A program made the position numbers and the translations under genes. Under the pieces are notes generated by a model. It was not told the DNA's origin. It made no database searches and saw nothing but the letters and a program-made list of their open reading frames with translations. Source: Ceratorhiza oryzae-sativae (lineage: Eukaryota; Basidiomycota; Agaricomycetes; Cantharellales; Ceratobasidiaceae). Taken from it: a stretch of DNA of 64,000 bases. Each line of letters opens with the position of its first letter. Within the stretch, counting starts at the first letter, position 1. Of the stretch, positions 23,870 to 34,613 are shown one piece after another. Location: positions 48,264 through 112,263 of the forward strand of contig JARWMV010000046.1 in the NCBI GenBank assembly GCA_030998015.1, read 5' to 3'.

Positions 23870-25060
23870 CTTTCCTCCAGTCCGCTAGCCTTCATCCACA
23901 GTGCGTCCTTTGGCTTTGTCACTTCCTGGAGCTCCAACAAACGGACGCCAAGACTTTCGTTTGATCATGGTTTCCCAACCACCCAGTCGTCCCCAGTAGG
24001 CCGAAAGCATGGCAATGTCGATGTGGAGGGGAACGTGGTGTCTGCATTTATGTTCAAGCCGCAGTCGACAGCCAGCGGTAAAGTATGTATCAAATTAGGG
24101 GCTAATTGGAGAGGTCTGTAGAGGTGCGGTGGCTCATGGCGATGGGTGGGGGTTGTGTGCATTTTTGGAGAAGGGGGGGGGGGGACGGTGGGGTATTAAT
24201 TGTCGTAGGTACCACCAGGTTGAATTCTACTACCGGATCCCAAAATCCGCTGTCTTAGGGGAGGGGTCCCCCAGGGTCAATAATGACTCCTGCATGCTTG
24301 CCAGCCATCTGCTTCCTTTTTTTTTTTGCAGTTTCTTGCTGATTGTTGGTGCAGACTCCGAGGGAATAATATGAGCCACTGAATCGGGTATATTGATTGA
24401 AGATGGGTGGGGTTAAGGTGGCAAGGGCGGGGAGTCGGGAACGGTCGAGGAGGGAGGGAAGATTTAGGGCCACAATGGCACTGCGACTTTCGGCTAGAAA
24501 CCACATGAGAACCCAATCAGTCCAATCAGATAATCCGAGATATTAATCAGCATACCGCATATAACCAAGGAACTTCTGACTGATACTCATAAGGTATGTT
24601 TTATGCCGAAACTGCACATGAGTGCACCTACGCAAAGAATCAGTACAGGATTCGACTGTGGACACAGTAAACTACCACCCACCCTACAATAATCGGATAG
24701 TCCACCTAATCATTCGATAAACTAGAGAACAAGCACATGTTTTAGAGAAAAAAAAGATAGACTAGAGTTGTGGTTTAGTAGGCGCTCGACACAGCACAGA
24801 GAGGAACAGTAACGTACCAATGCCGACATGACAACTCTCAAATAGGATCCAAGAGTCGATTACGAAACCGTAGAGACCGAGGTGGGTTGATAAGCAGCGA
24901 GGGGACACGGGGTAAAGGTCATGAGCCGTTCGAGAGGGACGGGTTTCAAGAGAAATTGGAGGAAGTGCAGGAGAGTAGGGAAGGGGATGGATATGGCAGG
25001 CTTGGTTGTGGTGGGTGTGGCAGGAAGAGTACCCTGTAGATTCATTGAGGTCAGAGTGGG
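23870..25060 (-). pseudogene. Truncated cluster family copy F
   Basis: The minus-strand mirror of copy E. It starts within the exon-2 variable region near 25060 (TCTACAGGGTACTCTTCCTG) and lacks block 1. The exon-4 equivalent at 24627-24556 keeps both splice borders but is 72 rather than 75 nt. The tail degenerates, and a WETVV-like remnant is just visible near 23985. It lies downstream of copy C exactly as E lies downstream of A, with the same pyrimidine-rich tract between (purine-rich on plus, about 25140-25330). Confidence 0.65.
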
Positions 25061-25604
25061 TTGAGTATTGACCAGCAGCCCGGCATAGCGCCTGATGAAG
25101 GTAAGCGTACAAGTGAAACATGATACTATAGTTCGAGTCGGGAAAATACCAAAACAAATTAACAAGACGTAACGAGACAGCAAACGAGACGGGAAATAAA
25201 TAAAAAAGAAGAAACTCAAACCAAAAAGACACGAACAAGGCATGAATAAAGCGAACTATTTAAGAGCGACAACACACGAGACCCAAATCAAGAACAAGAG
25301 AGGAGAGATAATGAAAAAGAATAACTTGGAATCGTGCCAAAGGCAAATGTATTTGTTTCTTTGCAGCCGTAGCGGAATGTGTTCATCGCCCGCAGCTGGG
25401 TATTTCGTATTTTGAAGGGATAATCGGCAATGCAGGAGGAGCGAGAGCAAGCTGGCGGGGCGGAAGACGAAGGAAATTCGAGTGCCTTCAGAGAAGACGA
25501 AATCGAGGCGGACCGGGAGATTGATGATGAGTTAAATGAAGCAGATGGGGATCCAGTCACCGCTCCTTCCGATCCCTAGTACCGCCTGCCTACGATCACA
25601 CTAA

Positions 25605-25657
25605 CCGTCCCCCATGCTGGCTGGGGCCAGCAACCAGCATGGGTGGCCCTGGGCGGT
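25605..25657 (-). repeat. Imperfect palindrome downstream of copy C
   Basis: The same GC-rich inverted repeat, between copy C and relic F, with CCGTCCCCCATGCTGGCTGG at its plus-strand left end. Confidence 0.65.
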
Positions 25658-25830
25658 CGAAGTGATGCAAGCACGCATACCAGGTCACGTCTAGAGGCTG
25701 GCAACATTGGCACCATGCTCGGGTTTGGTCGGATATGATGTGATGGGGTCGTGGAGTGGGGTCGTCTCTTTGGTGCTGAACCCCCAGATAGTCCTTCTTC
25801 TCCTATGACTCACTGCTCTTTCCGGCTTGC

Positions 25831-27825
25831 CTAAACGTTTTTCTTGCCCATTTCCTTTCCTCTTCTACCACTCTTCCCTTCAACCCCGCTCGGCTCTCTT
25901 TTGGGCTCTGCTTTTGGGGCCGGAACAACACGGCACCAGCGCTTTCGTTTTACTACTGTTTCCCACCCCCCTCCATGGTCTTCTTCGGGCGGGGGGGCGC
26001 TTGTTGAATCGACAATTGCGGTCGGTGAGGATGCGTCGATCAAAGGAGTGGGGGATAGCAGTGTAGGCGTTGTCTTGTTGTCTTGGGGGGCCAGGATATT
26101 GGCTGGGTTGATTGTAGAAGGGCAGTCGCGTGCATCCAAGGTGGGCACAAGGGGTGGAGCAACGGCCGCGGATTGTACCACCGGCTTGGAGTCTGGTACT
26201 ACACAGCACTCCCCGTTGTCCCTGGGGGGAGCGATGTTTGCTTGGTCAAACACATCCCCCTTGCGCGTTTTGGTCCCCTTCTTTTTCTTATGGCGCTTCT
26301 CGTTCTTTTTCTTCAGCCCGGAGTTAGAGTGCGTCTGCTGATGTGGTGCGTCTGGGGCTGGCGACGGGGTGGCGACGGGATTGGGGTTATTGCTGGTGGC
26401 GGGGACGGCTGGTACGGGGAGTTGGAGGGATATAGGCAGGGAGGGGGATTCGACTGACGGAGCGCTGCCTTGTGCCCCAGCTGGAGAAGGCATGAAACCC
26501 CAAGCTGATGTTTAATTAGTCAAACGGACACTCTGAAAATGCACATCTGCATACCGCATATAACCAGTATGATTCGCACCAACCCTTCCAACATCGACCT
26601 GATCAAGCCTAAGCCACGTACGAGCATACCTAAGGGATCAATCTATCAGTCGAAGTTCTGATTTCTGGCACGTTAAACACTAACTGTATAATACTCGAAG
26701 AATCTGCCTGACCACTCGATAGACCATAGAGCAGGCGCGCACAATGTAGAATGTGGCTAGAGTTCCGCTTAGTACAAGTCGAACATGGACCAGGAAGTAC
26801 CATAACGTACTGATGCAAATATGACAGCACAATAGAAGAACCCAGCAGTCGAGGCTGTAGTTGTAGATCACGCTCGACGGCTCGACATACACGACCAGTG
26901 CACAGCTGTCCTCGGTGCACGAGGGTGGCCGATACTCCACAAACATCTTCGTCTTCTCCTTCGGTTCTTCGAGTTCGTCCAAGATTAGCTCGTCCAGTAT
27001 GTGCTTGTAATCAATCATCGCCGGCGATGGGTCGCCTCCGAGGTCGATCTTGAGCACTGTGTCTCCCAGAGAGCGAAGCACACGATAGGGCGTGCATTGC
27101 CCGAGAACAACCGCGGCCAACGTCGGCGATAGAGGGGGAGCAGAGGTAGTTCCAGTGGCTGAGAGGGATGGTTGGGACTGGAATGGATCAGCGAACGACG
27201 AGGTAGGATGTATGGGCCAGCCAGAGGGAGAGTTGATAGGGAGGAGGATAGGAGAATCGAAAGGAGAGTGAGGGGGAGTATGTTGAATGGCCGATTGGCT
27301 ATAGTTATGGGTATAGGAATAGTCGTCCTGCAAAGTCATCAGACCAAGCAGGGGTGGTGCATGACGCAAGGGTTGGGTATAACGGCCATACGACCGCGTC
27401 ACATTTTCGACAGTACGGCGGAAACCCGCCGTGTCAATGGTGATGATATTTGACGCAGCCGCGGTCCAAGATCTGACGAGGGCGTCTATGGCATCGACGC
27501 TCGGACTCCAGACGGCGGCGGCCACTGGCGTCACGTACAGTGCAAGCTCCGTGTCTGTGATTGGCGTCGGCGGCGGCAAGAACAGGCCCGCCGGTAGCTG
27601 CAGACCGGCCCGGCTCAGACCCACATATCTGAAAAAGGAAAACATCAGAGGCGGGATGTCGGCCAGTCAGCGTCCATCTACTCACGTCGCCAAGTGGGCC
27701 CCACGGATCCCGACGTCAACAGAGGCAAGCGTGATTGCAGAAGGCAGGTTATCGCTGGACATGGCAGCGAACAGGAGCGACTTGAGACAGCCAGAAGCGA
27801 GCGCAAGAGGACGGGAGAGGTACAT
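25831..27825 (-). CDS. Cluster family protein, copy C (putative membrane protein, unknown)
   Basis: Five exons (27825-27686, 27628-26811, 26756-26685, 26629-26555, 26504-25831) join in phase to 592 residues without stops. Exons 1, 3 and 4 have the same lengths as in copies A and D (140, 72, 75 nt). It is closest to copy A through the variable region and tail (SGLKKKNEKRHKKKKG, then WETVVKRKRW). Block 1 has one change in the helix, DALVRSWT for DALVKTWT. The hydrophobic core reads CWVLLLCCHICIS then TFYIVRACSMVYRVV. Its conserved upstream module and TATA (CTTATA at 27868-27873 on plus) suggest it is transcribed. The function is unknown. Confidence 0.8.
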
Positions 27826-28430
27826 CTTGAGCTCGCTGCGACGGATTCACGTCTCTCCCCCCGTAGTCTTATAGTCCAGCAGAGTAGTCCCCCGCTCACT
27901 GCTACTCCGGGCGTATGTGCTGGCCGTTGCTTGGCATTTAATCTAGCTGGACCATCGGCGCGAGTCTGGGTGCCGCCATAAGGTTTGGGTCCGTCGCCAG
28001 TCAGGTGACACCAAGTTGGACTGACGACAGTCGTTGTGTGGCGATTCTTTAACGGTTTAGCACTTGGGTGGTACCTTCTGGAGGTCGTGGGTACACTCTA
28101 ACATAGCACAGACGATACATTGGACTGGACTGGACGTGGTGGAAGACAACCAGACCGTCACGTGAGGATGAGAGTGGGTGTGTTTGGTTGGCTCGAGCTC
28201 ACGTGAGGACTTGCACTCCTGTTTTACCTGCGCCGGGTGGTCCTCCGCCGACGCTCCACAGTCTCTCGGCGCGAGTGGACCCGGCTTGGCAACGATGAGG
28301 GATTTATGAGATATTTTTGGACTGATAAGGGAGGTCCAAGGACTTCCGTACTGGGATGCCTTGGTTGCCTGACTGTGGTCTATGACCTTCTTGTATGCAT
28401 GAATCAACATACCAAACCACACGGGCCCAA
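27826..28430 (-). promoter_or_regulatory. Conserved upstream module of family copy C
   Basis: Nearly identical to the module of copy D over about 550 bases, better conserved than the coding variable regions. It contains the TATA element at 27868-27873 and CACGTGAG motifs near 28160 and 28200 (read from plus: CACGTGAGG). Similarity stops near 28390-28430. Confidence 0.65.
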
Positions 28431-28957
28431 TCCCAAATGACTAAATGGCTCAAAATACTTACTAAAACTGTTTCCCCGTGTCTACCCTGTATATAACGAA
28501 TACTTACTTACCCAGACAGGCAAGACGCACCCCGTCTTGCAGGCAGTATAAATCGTATGAATGCGGTTTATGCGGGCTCTGGTCCAGAAAAATGGGCTGG
28601 CAATCTCTTGTTCAGCCTGTTATGTTACACAGAAACTCGGGTCTAACCTACCCAATAACCCTAACAACCACGGTTACGGTTTTGGTAAGTTTGAAACACA
28701 CCACAGAGGAGGATATCCCTCGATCAACGGCCCATTCTATGAATACTACGTACTAAACATAGCTCAACTCTCGCGCTTCCTCAATTCTTCAACGACATGT
28801 CGACGCCTCTCCTACCAATCTGCCTCCACATTTACAACCACAACGGCCTCCCCATTCCTACCGGTTGGATCCTGCAACGCCTCTAGCTGACAACACCCGC
28901 CGTCACAAAGCACCCACTTCACCCACTTCTCCTCAGCATCTGATCCAAAATAACCTC
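28431..28957. other. Spacer, nothing supported
   Basis: Low-quality open frames only. One internal CCCTAAC is isolated and not a telomere tract. Confidence 0.45.
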
Positions 28958-28962
28958 GAGGT

Positions 28963-29234
28963 TGTAGAATACAAATATACATATTACATAAATATATACA
29001 TATCGAATATGCCAGAATGAACTAGCAATTGCATGACTCGTGTAGTACGATTCTTGTACTTACTGTAACGTTCTACAATGTACTAGAACGTCTCCTTTTC
29101 GTGTATATAAGGAGCTCGCTCTGCAGGTAGCCATTCGTACACTCGAATATAATATACTTTTATTCATCTTAAGCACACGGCGCTCCGCGCATATAGCGTG
29201 ATATACATATCTATACGTAGTATAGATATCAACA
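28963..29234 (+). mobile_element. Solo LTR with 5-bp target duplication GAGGT
   Basis: A 272-bp segment begins TGTAGAATAC and ends ATATCAACA. GAGGT lies directly on both sides (28958-28962 and 29235-29239), the mark of an LTR-retrotransposon insertion reduced by LTR recombination. A TATATAAGG promoter sits at 29103-29111. An older copy of exactly the same length is at 47981-48252. It is not related in sequence to the copia LTR at 34300. Confidence 0.85.
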
Positions 29235-29239
29235 GAGGT

Positions 29240-30395
29240 GGCTTCTCAAAGGCAATATATCCTTTGAACGGAGGCCCTGCATTCGCTGCACACAGTTTAA
29301 AAGTGCTAACTCGCCTCCCTCCCCCTAATGCTCGCTCAGAAGCGCAAGCTGGTCCTGGCCAAGAGCCGAGTGTCCTCTAATTTGGCGAAGTCACACCAGA
29401 GATTGGTGACAAGTTCGCCGTGTGACATTTTGGCAACGTTTTCGGCCATGAGAGGCCATCCTGGTCTTCACGTTGGTCTCCAAGCGTTTGGATGAAATTT
29501 CCGCCTCGAGACGTCTTTCCGAGTCAGATGTGCCACAGGGAAGGTTCGGCTGAGCCGTGTAATTGGAGCGAAGCAGGGGTTGTTGGTAGATCAAGGGATG
29601 ATCGACATATGACGTATGTTGCTTGGAATGAATGCCATGACGCGAAAATAACAACACAGTCTCTCCTCCCTTGGGTCCCATTTTAACCATGCACAATGAA
29701 GAAGCTCACCATCATAATAGTTATTCAAGAGCTCTGTCTAGGTGAACATCGAATACAAATGTACACAGATCACCAAGTTGGGTGACAAAAATTAGCTAGA
29801 AGCGTAAAACCAATTTGCTGAAGACAAGGAGACTTCATGAAACACAGGAGTCAAAGTGTCAATCATGATGTCAGTGTTAGCTTGTGGCGAGCTCTAAGCC
29901 ACGGTATCGTCAATGACCTCGAGGATCGACAGAGCTCAAGTTCCTTCCCGATCAAACATGAGCCGTATGCGGAACTATTCTAGACGATAGCCCAACAAAT
30001 AGCTTACCCACAAATGAACTAGCCAGAACTAACTCTAGCTTTTAGTCGCTTGGTCCAGAGTCCATCGCTGGCGCTGTATCCGAGGGCATGATATGTTGCG
30101 CTGTGCTACACTGAGTTAGGATGTAGGGAATGCACTAAATCCTGTTTATTCTCGAACAAACCTCCATATATCATACCATTTGATTTTTTGCATGAATTGG
30201 ATAGGCTGTGTGTATTTCTGTCCAGATCTACATAGCGCGGCTGGAACTTGTTCCCACCATTTCACATTTCTCGATGTGGGCCGCGTCTGCTGCCTGCGAT
30301 ACAAGTCAGATCCTCTCCCTTTTGCCACCATTGGGGTCGCAACAGTCTCGCCCCCATAGCACAGCGTTAGATTGACAGCTCAAGCGTGGGCCATA
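29240..30395. other. Spacer, nothing supported
   Basis: A minus-strand frame (29696-29391) and others are short and lack motifs. No repeats shared with the cluster were seen before the hairpin at 30402. Confidence 0.45.
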
Positions 30396-30401
30396 TGAAA
30401 A

Positions 30402-30417
30402 AGCCCCACCAGGGGGT
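30402..30417 (-). repeat. Terminal hairpin of the D unit
   Basis: Read on minus, ACCCCCTGGTGGGGCTT follows CTAATAAATCC, so a poly(A)-type AATAAA lies just before the hairpin. It is homologous to the elements at 17839 and 23077 and is the best hint that the hairpin lies near the end of the family transcript. Confidence 0.5.
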
Positions 30418-31029
30418 AAGGATTTATTAGAAAGAGGAAGACTACAAGCATTAAGAATACAAACACATCACCTCTTAGAACACGGTATACAGGAAGCGGG
30501 AGGAACATCCAAACAGTTAGTGATACACGATCTTTCAGTTTCAGTCCGGAAGACACCAAACCTCATTAGCAAGACAATAGTGAGATCGAAAACGAAATTA
30601 GAGAACAGGAAAATAAAACGGAAACAGAAACAAAAACAAGAACAAAAACTCGAAAGATACAAGAAAACAAAATCCAAGCGAGGAAACCAAATCAAGAGGG
30701 AAAGAGATTGAGAAATGAAAAAGAAACAGAATAGGAAACGGCAGGATGAAAAGAAAATAACTTGGACCGGCGACAGGAGTGCCTCGGTTTGTTTTTGTAG
30801 AGCCGTGATAGGGTGTGGTTGTCGCACACGGCCAAGATTTCGATATTCGATGATTTGGGCGGAATGGGAGGGAGGTGGCAGAGAGAATGAGGGACGGGAT
30901 GGGGATGCGCTCAGAGACGACGACTTGATTGGGATGGATAGAGGGTAATGTCGGATTTGACCTGAGCAGACAGGGGATCCAGTCACCGCTCCTTCTGATC
31001 CCCAGTACCGCCTCCCTAAAATGGCACCA

Positions 31030-31082
31030 TCCGTCCCCCACACTGGCTGGGGCCAACAGCCAGCGTAGGTGGCCCTGGACGG
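31030..31082 (-). repeat. Imperfect palindrome downstream of copy D
   Basis: The same GC-rich inverted repeat as after the other five copies. Between it and the hairpin at 30402 lies a purine-rich (plus strand) tract at about 30500-30740, matching those after A and C. Confidence 0.65.
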
Positions 31083-31320
31083 ATGAAACCACCTAGGTGC
31101 GCATACCGGTTCTCATCCGGAGGTAGGCAACCTCGGCGTCACGCTCGGTCGGGTCGGGTCGGATATCACGGGGGGGGGGGGTTGTCGTCGTAAGGGTAGG
31201 GTTCGTCTCTCTGATACCGTTCGCTGGATATTCCGCCCTTTCCTACAGCTCGCTGCTACTTCCATCCCACCTACCCTTTCCCCTCCCATCCGTCATTCCT
31301 GTCGCCTCCTTTGGTCTAGT

Positions 31321-33312
31321 CTACACCAAGGCCTCTGCAGCCGCAACGAAACGGCGCCGAGGCTTTCGCCTCACCACTGTTTCCCATCCGCCTCCATCGT
31401 CTTCAATGAGTAGCGAGCCTAGACATCCCAAGGCCGGAGTGGGATTGAACTTGGCACCGACAACCAAGCCCCTGTCGTCTTCCAAGCGGGGAGCAGTTGT
31501 GGGATCGACGACAACGGCGGGTGTGGATGCGTCGATAGGGAGCGAGGGAGGCAGCGCCGCGGTTTGGTCGTCATGGGGGGAGAGAGGAGTGGTGGATGGG
31601 TGGACAGTTGAAGGACGGTCGGGTGTGGTAGGGGAGACCATGGACGATGGAGCAGTGGCTGGTATCGTCGCAGACTTGCGTTCTGGTACTGGATCCAGTT
31701 CCCCGTCATCATCGAGCACCGGGATATTCGCTGGATCGAGTGCAACCCCCTCCCGTATTGCAGCATTTTTCTTCTTGTTCCGGTCCCGCCTCTTTTTGTT
31801 TTTCTTCGATACAGGCTCGGAGCGAATAGTGTGAGTCGCTGCGTCGGCGAATAGGATCTGGGTGGTGGTGGGGTTCGCATCTGGGTTGAGAGCGGGGATA
31901 GGTGAGGCGGGCACCGGGAGGAATTTGGCGAGGGAGGGAGAATCGAGTGCTGGAACTGCGCTTTGCGCCGGAGTTGGGGAAGTCATATCAAAACAGCCTA
32001 ACGATAAATTAATCTAACGAACGCCCTGGTATGGTTGAATACATACCGCATATAGCCAGCGCAACATGCACCAACATTTCTAATACGATTTTGAGCAAGT
32101 CGAAAGTACACACGAGCGCACCTAAGGGAGTAATCAGCCAAAACTTTGATCCTGGGCATCTTATACTACTTACTGAATGACACTCGAACCATCCAACAAA
32201 CCATTCGATACACCATGGAGCAGAGGCAAGCTACGAAAAAGCAAACTAGGGCTCCGCTTAGCACACATCATAGATAGAATATAGTAGCGCCATAACGTAC
32301 CGGTCCAGACATGACAGTACCAGAACAGGACCCAGCAGTCCAGATCGTAGTCGTAGGTTGCTGTTGACGGCTTGGTGTACACCACCAGCGCACAGCTCTC
32401 CTCGGTGCACGGAGGGGGTCGGTACATCACGAACATGTTGGTTATCCGCTTCGGCTCCTCAAGTTCGTCTAGAATAATGTCGTCCAGTATGCTCCCGTAA
32501 TCGAGCATTGCTGGAGCCGAGTCGTCCTCCGAATCCGTCTCGAGCACAGTGTCTCCTCGAACAGGAAGCACGCGATAAGGGGTGCACTGCCCTAGACGAA
32601 TAGCCGCTGACACCGGCGGTCGGGGCCTATCAGAGGGCGACGCGGAGGGTGGGAGGGATTGTTGGGACCGGGGTAGTTGGATGAGCGGCGCGGGGACAGG
32701 GCCCATGAGCTGGTGGAGAGGTGTGATACCGGGGAGGATAGGGGAAAGAGAAGAGGAGTGGGGGTGAGAACGGATATGATGGGACTGGTTATAACGGGGG
32801 ATATAGACATCATCGCCCTGCAGAGTAATGGGACTCAGCACGGGTTGACGAGCGAGGGTTTTGTTACTGTGGCCATACGACCACGTCATTTTGTTGATAG
32901 TACGGCGGAAACCCGCCGTGTCGATAGGAAGGATAGTTGCCGCAGCCGTGGTCCAAGTTTTGACAAGGGCGTCTATGGCGTCGACGCTCGGGCTCCAGAC
33001 GGCAGCGGCGACTGGCGTCACGTATAGCGCCAGCTCCGTGTCCGTGATTGGCGCCGGCGGCGGCAAGAACAGGCCCACCGGTAGCTGCAGACCGGCCCGG
33101 CTCAGACCCACATATCTGAAAAAGGAAAACATCAGAGGCGGGATATCGGCCAGTCAGCGTCCATCTACTCACGTCGCCAAGTGGGCCCCACGGATCCCGA
33201 CGTCAACAGAGGCAAGAGTGATTGCAGAAGGCAGGTTATCGCTGGACATGGCAGCGAACAGAAGCGACTTGAGGCAGCCAGAAGCGAGCGCAAGAGGACG
33301 GGAGAGGTACAT
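31321..33312 (-). CDS. Cluster family protein, copy D (putative membrane protein, unknown)
   Basis: Five exons (33312-33173, 33115-32301, 32245-32174, 32121-32047, 31997-31321) join in phase to 592 residues. Block 1 and block 2 are conserved. The variable middle and the tail resemble copy B rather than A or C, including SKKNKKRRDRNKKK and WETVVRRKPRRRF. Membrane-type segments are DCWVLFWYCHVW, CFFVACLCSMVYRMV and LEMLVHVALAIC. This is the simplest unit: upstream module, gene, palindrome, purine/pyrimidine tract and hairpin, with no relic copy behind it, so it may represent the ancestral arrangement. The function is unknown. Confidence 0.8.
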
Positions 33313-33930
33313 CTTGAGCTCGCTGCGACGGATTCATGTCTCTCCCCCTGCAGTCTTATAGTCCAGCAGAGTAGTCCCCCGCTCACTGCTACTCCGGGCG
33401 TATGTGCTGGCCGTTGCTTGGCATTTAATCTAGCTGGACCATCGGCGCGAGTCTGGGTGCCGCCATAAGGTTTGGGTCCGTCGCCAGTCAGGTGACACCA
33501 AGTTGGACTGGCGACAGTCGTTGTGTGGCGATTCTTTAACGGTTTAGCACTTGGGTGGTACCTTCTGGAGGTCGTGGGTACACTCTAACATAGCACAGAT
33601 GATGCATTGGACTGGACTAGACGTGGTGGAAGACAACCAGACCGTCACGTGAGGATGAGAGTGGGTGTGTTTGGTTGGCTCGAGCTCACGTGAGGACTTG
33701 CACTCCTGTTTTACCTGCGCCGGGTGGACCTCCGCCGACGCTCCACAGTCTCTCGGCAAGAGTGGACCCGGCTTGGCAACGATGAGGGATTTATGAGATA
33801 TTTTTGGACTGATAAGGGAGGTCCAAGGACTTCCGTACTGGGATACCTTGGTTGCCTCGCTGTGGTCTATGACCTGCTTGTATGCGCGGAGAAATTGTGA
33901 CATGGCATGTACAACTACAGCAGACGGCAA
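33313..33930 (-). promoter_or_regulatory. Conserved upstream module of family copy D
   Basis: It carries TATA as CTTATA at 33355-33360 on plus and CACGTG motifs near 33647 and 33687. Over hundreds of bases it differs from the C module by only scattered changes. The divergent DEGFMRYF-containing open stretch lies at about 33720-33900 on plus. Confidence 0.65.
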
Positions 33931-34299
33931 ACGTTAACTCACTGACCAGCTTAAAATGCTAGTCTAATTCTCTTTTTCTTCCTCAGATCGTCCTCAATCG
34001 ATGCACCCGCACCAAGTGGGCCCGAGTCGCATGAATGTGGTCCGTACAAGTGTTGTATGCATTGGAACATTCAACATAAGGAACTAGGTGACCAAACGAA
34101 TCTGCATTCAAGAACCAAACCCAGTTAAGCCATCTGACGACAGAAGCTCAACCCCCCAATTCCGTTCAATGAGCGAGTCGAAAGTCTCTAGATAGTGCCA
34201 TTCGGACTCGAACATCCAGTATGTCGCTCCCTCCTACGTTTAGGCATAGCATGCCCAATGCCCTGAAGATTATTTCCCCGAAACTAATCGTTCATGTAT

Positions 34300-34579
34300 T
34301 GTTGAACGATTCCGTGCATATATCGAGCATATATCGATATTTTACCTTTCCTTTGTCTCGCGTCCGACATTATGTGTTTTATCTCCGTTTGTACTTTCTT
34401 TCTCTCGTATACACGCCGATGTACCGCCTGGATTTATCCGTTGTATTCTATATAAACGAATGTACAAGTCGCTCGATCGACAGCGACGTTCTCCCCACTC
34501 ATCTCTAGCGGGCTCAATCCGCTTCGTCTCACTGCGCTAAGTCATACATTGGAGCGCATTTACTCACTGCGCTTCAACA
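34300..34579 (+). repeat. 5' LTR of copia element
   Basis: It has TG...CA termini and a TATATAAACG promoter-like element near 34450, and it matches the 3' LTR over its whole length. Confidence 0.95.
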
Positions 34580-34594
34580 GGTTATGAGCCCCGC
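34580..34594 (+). promoter_or_regulatory. Primer binding site, half-tRNA-iMet type
   Basis: GGTTATGAGCCCCGC directly follows the LTR. Its complement contains GGGCTCATAACC, the anticodon-arm sequence of initiator tRNA-Met with its CAU anticodon, not the tRNA 3' end. Drosophila copia and yeast Ty5 are known to prime from such an internally cleaved tRNA-iMet. Confidence 0.75.
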
Positions 34595-34613
34595 TCGTTA
34601 TTGAGCTCACCGG

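Noticed and set aside
28650..28680. Telomere-like CCCTAAC
   Set aside because: A single occurrence without tandem repetition.
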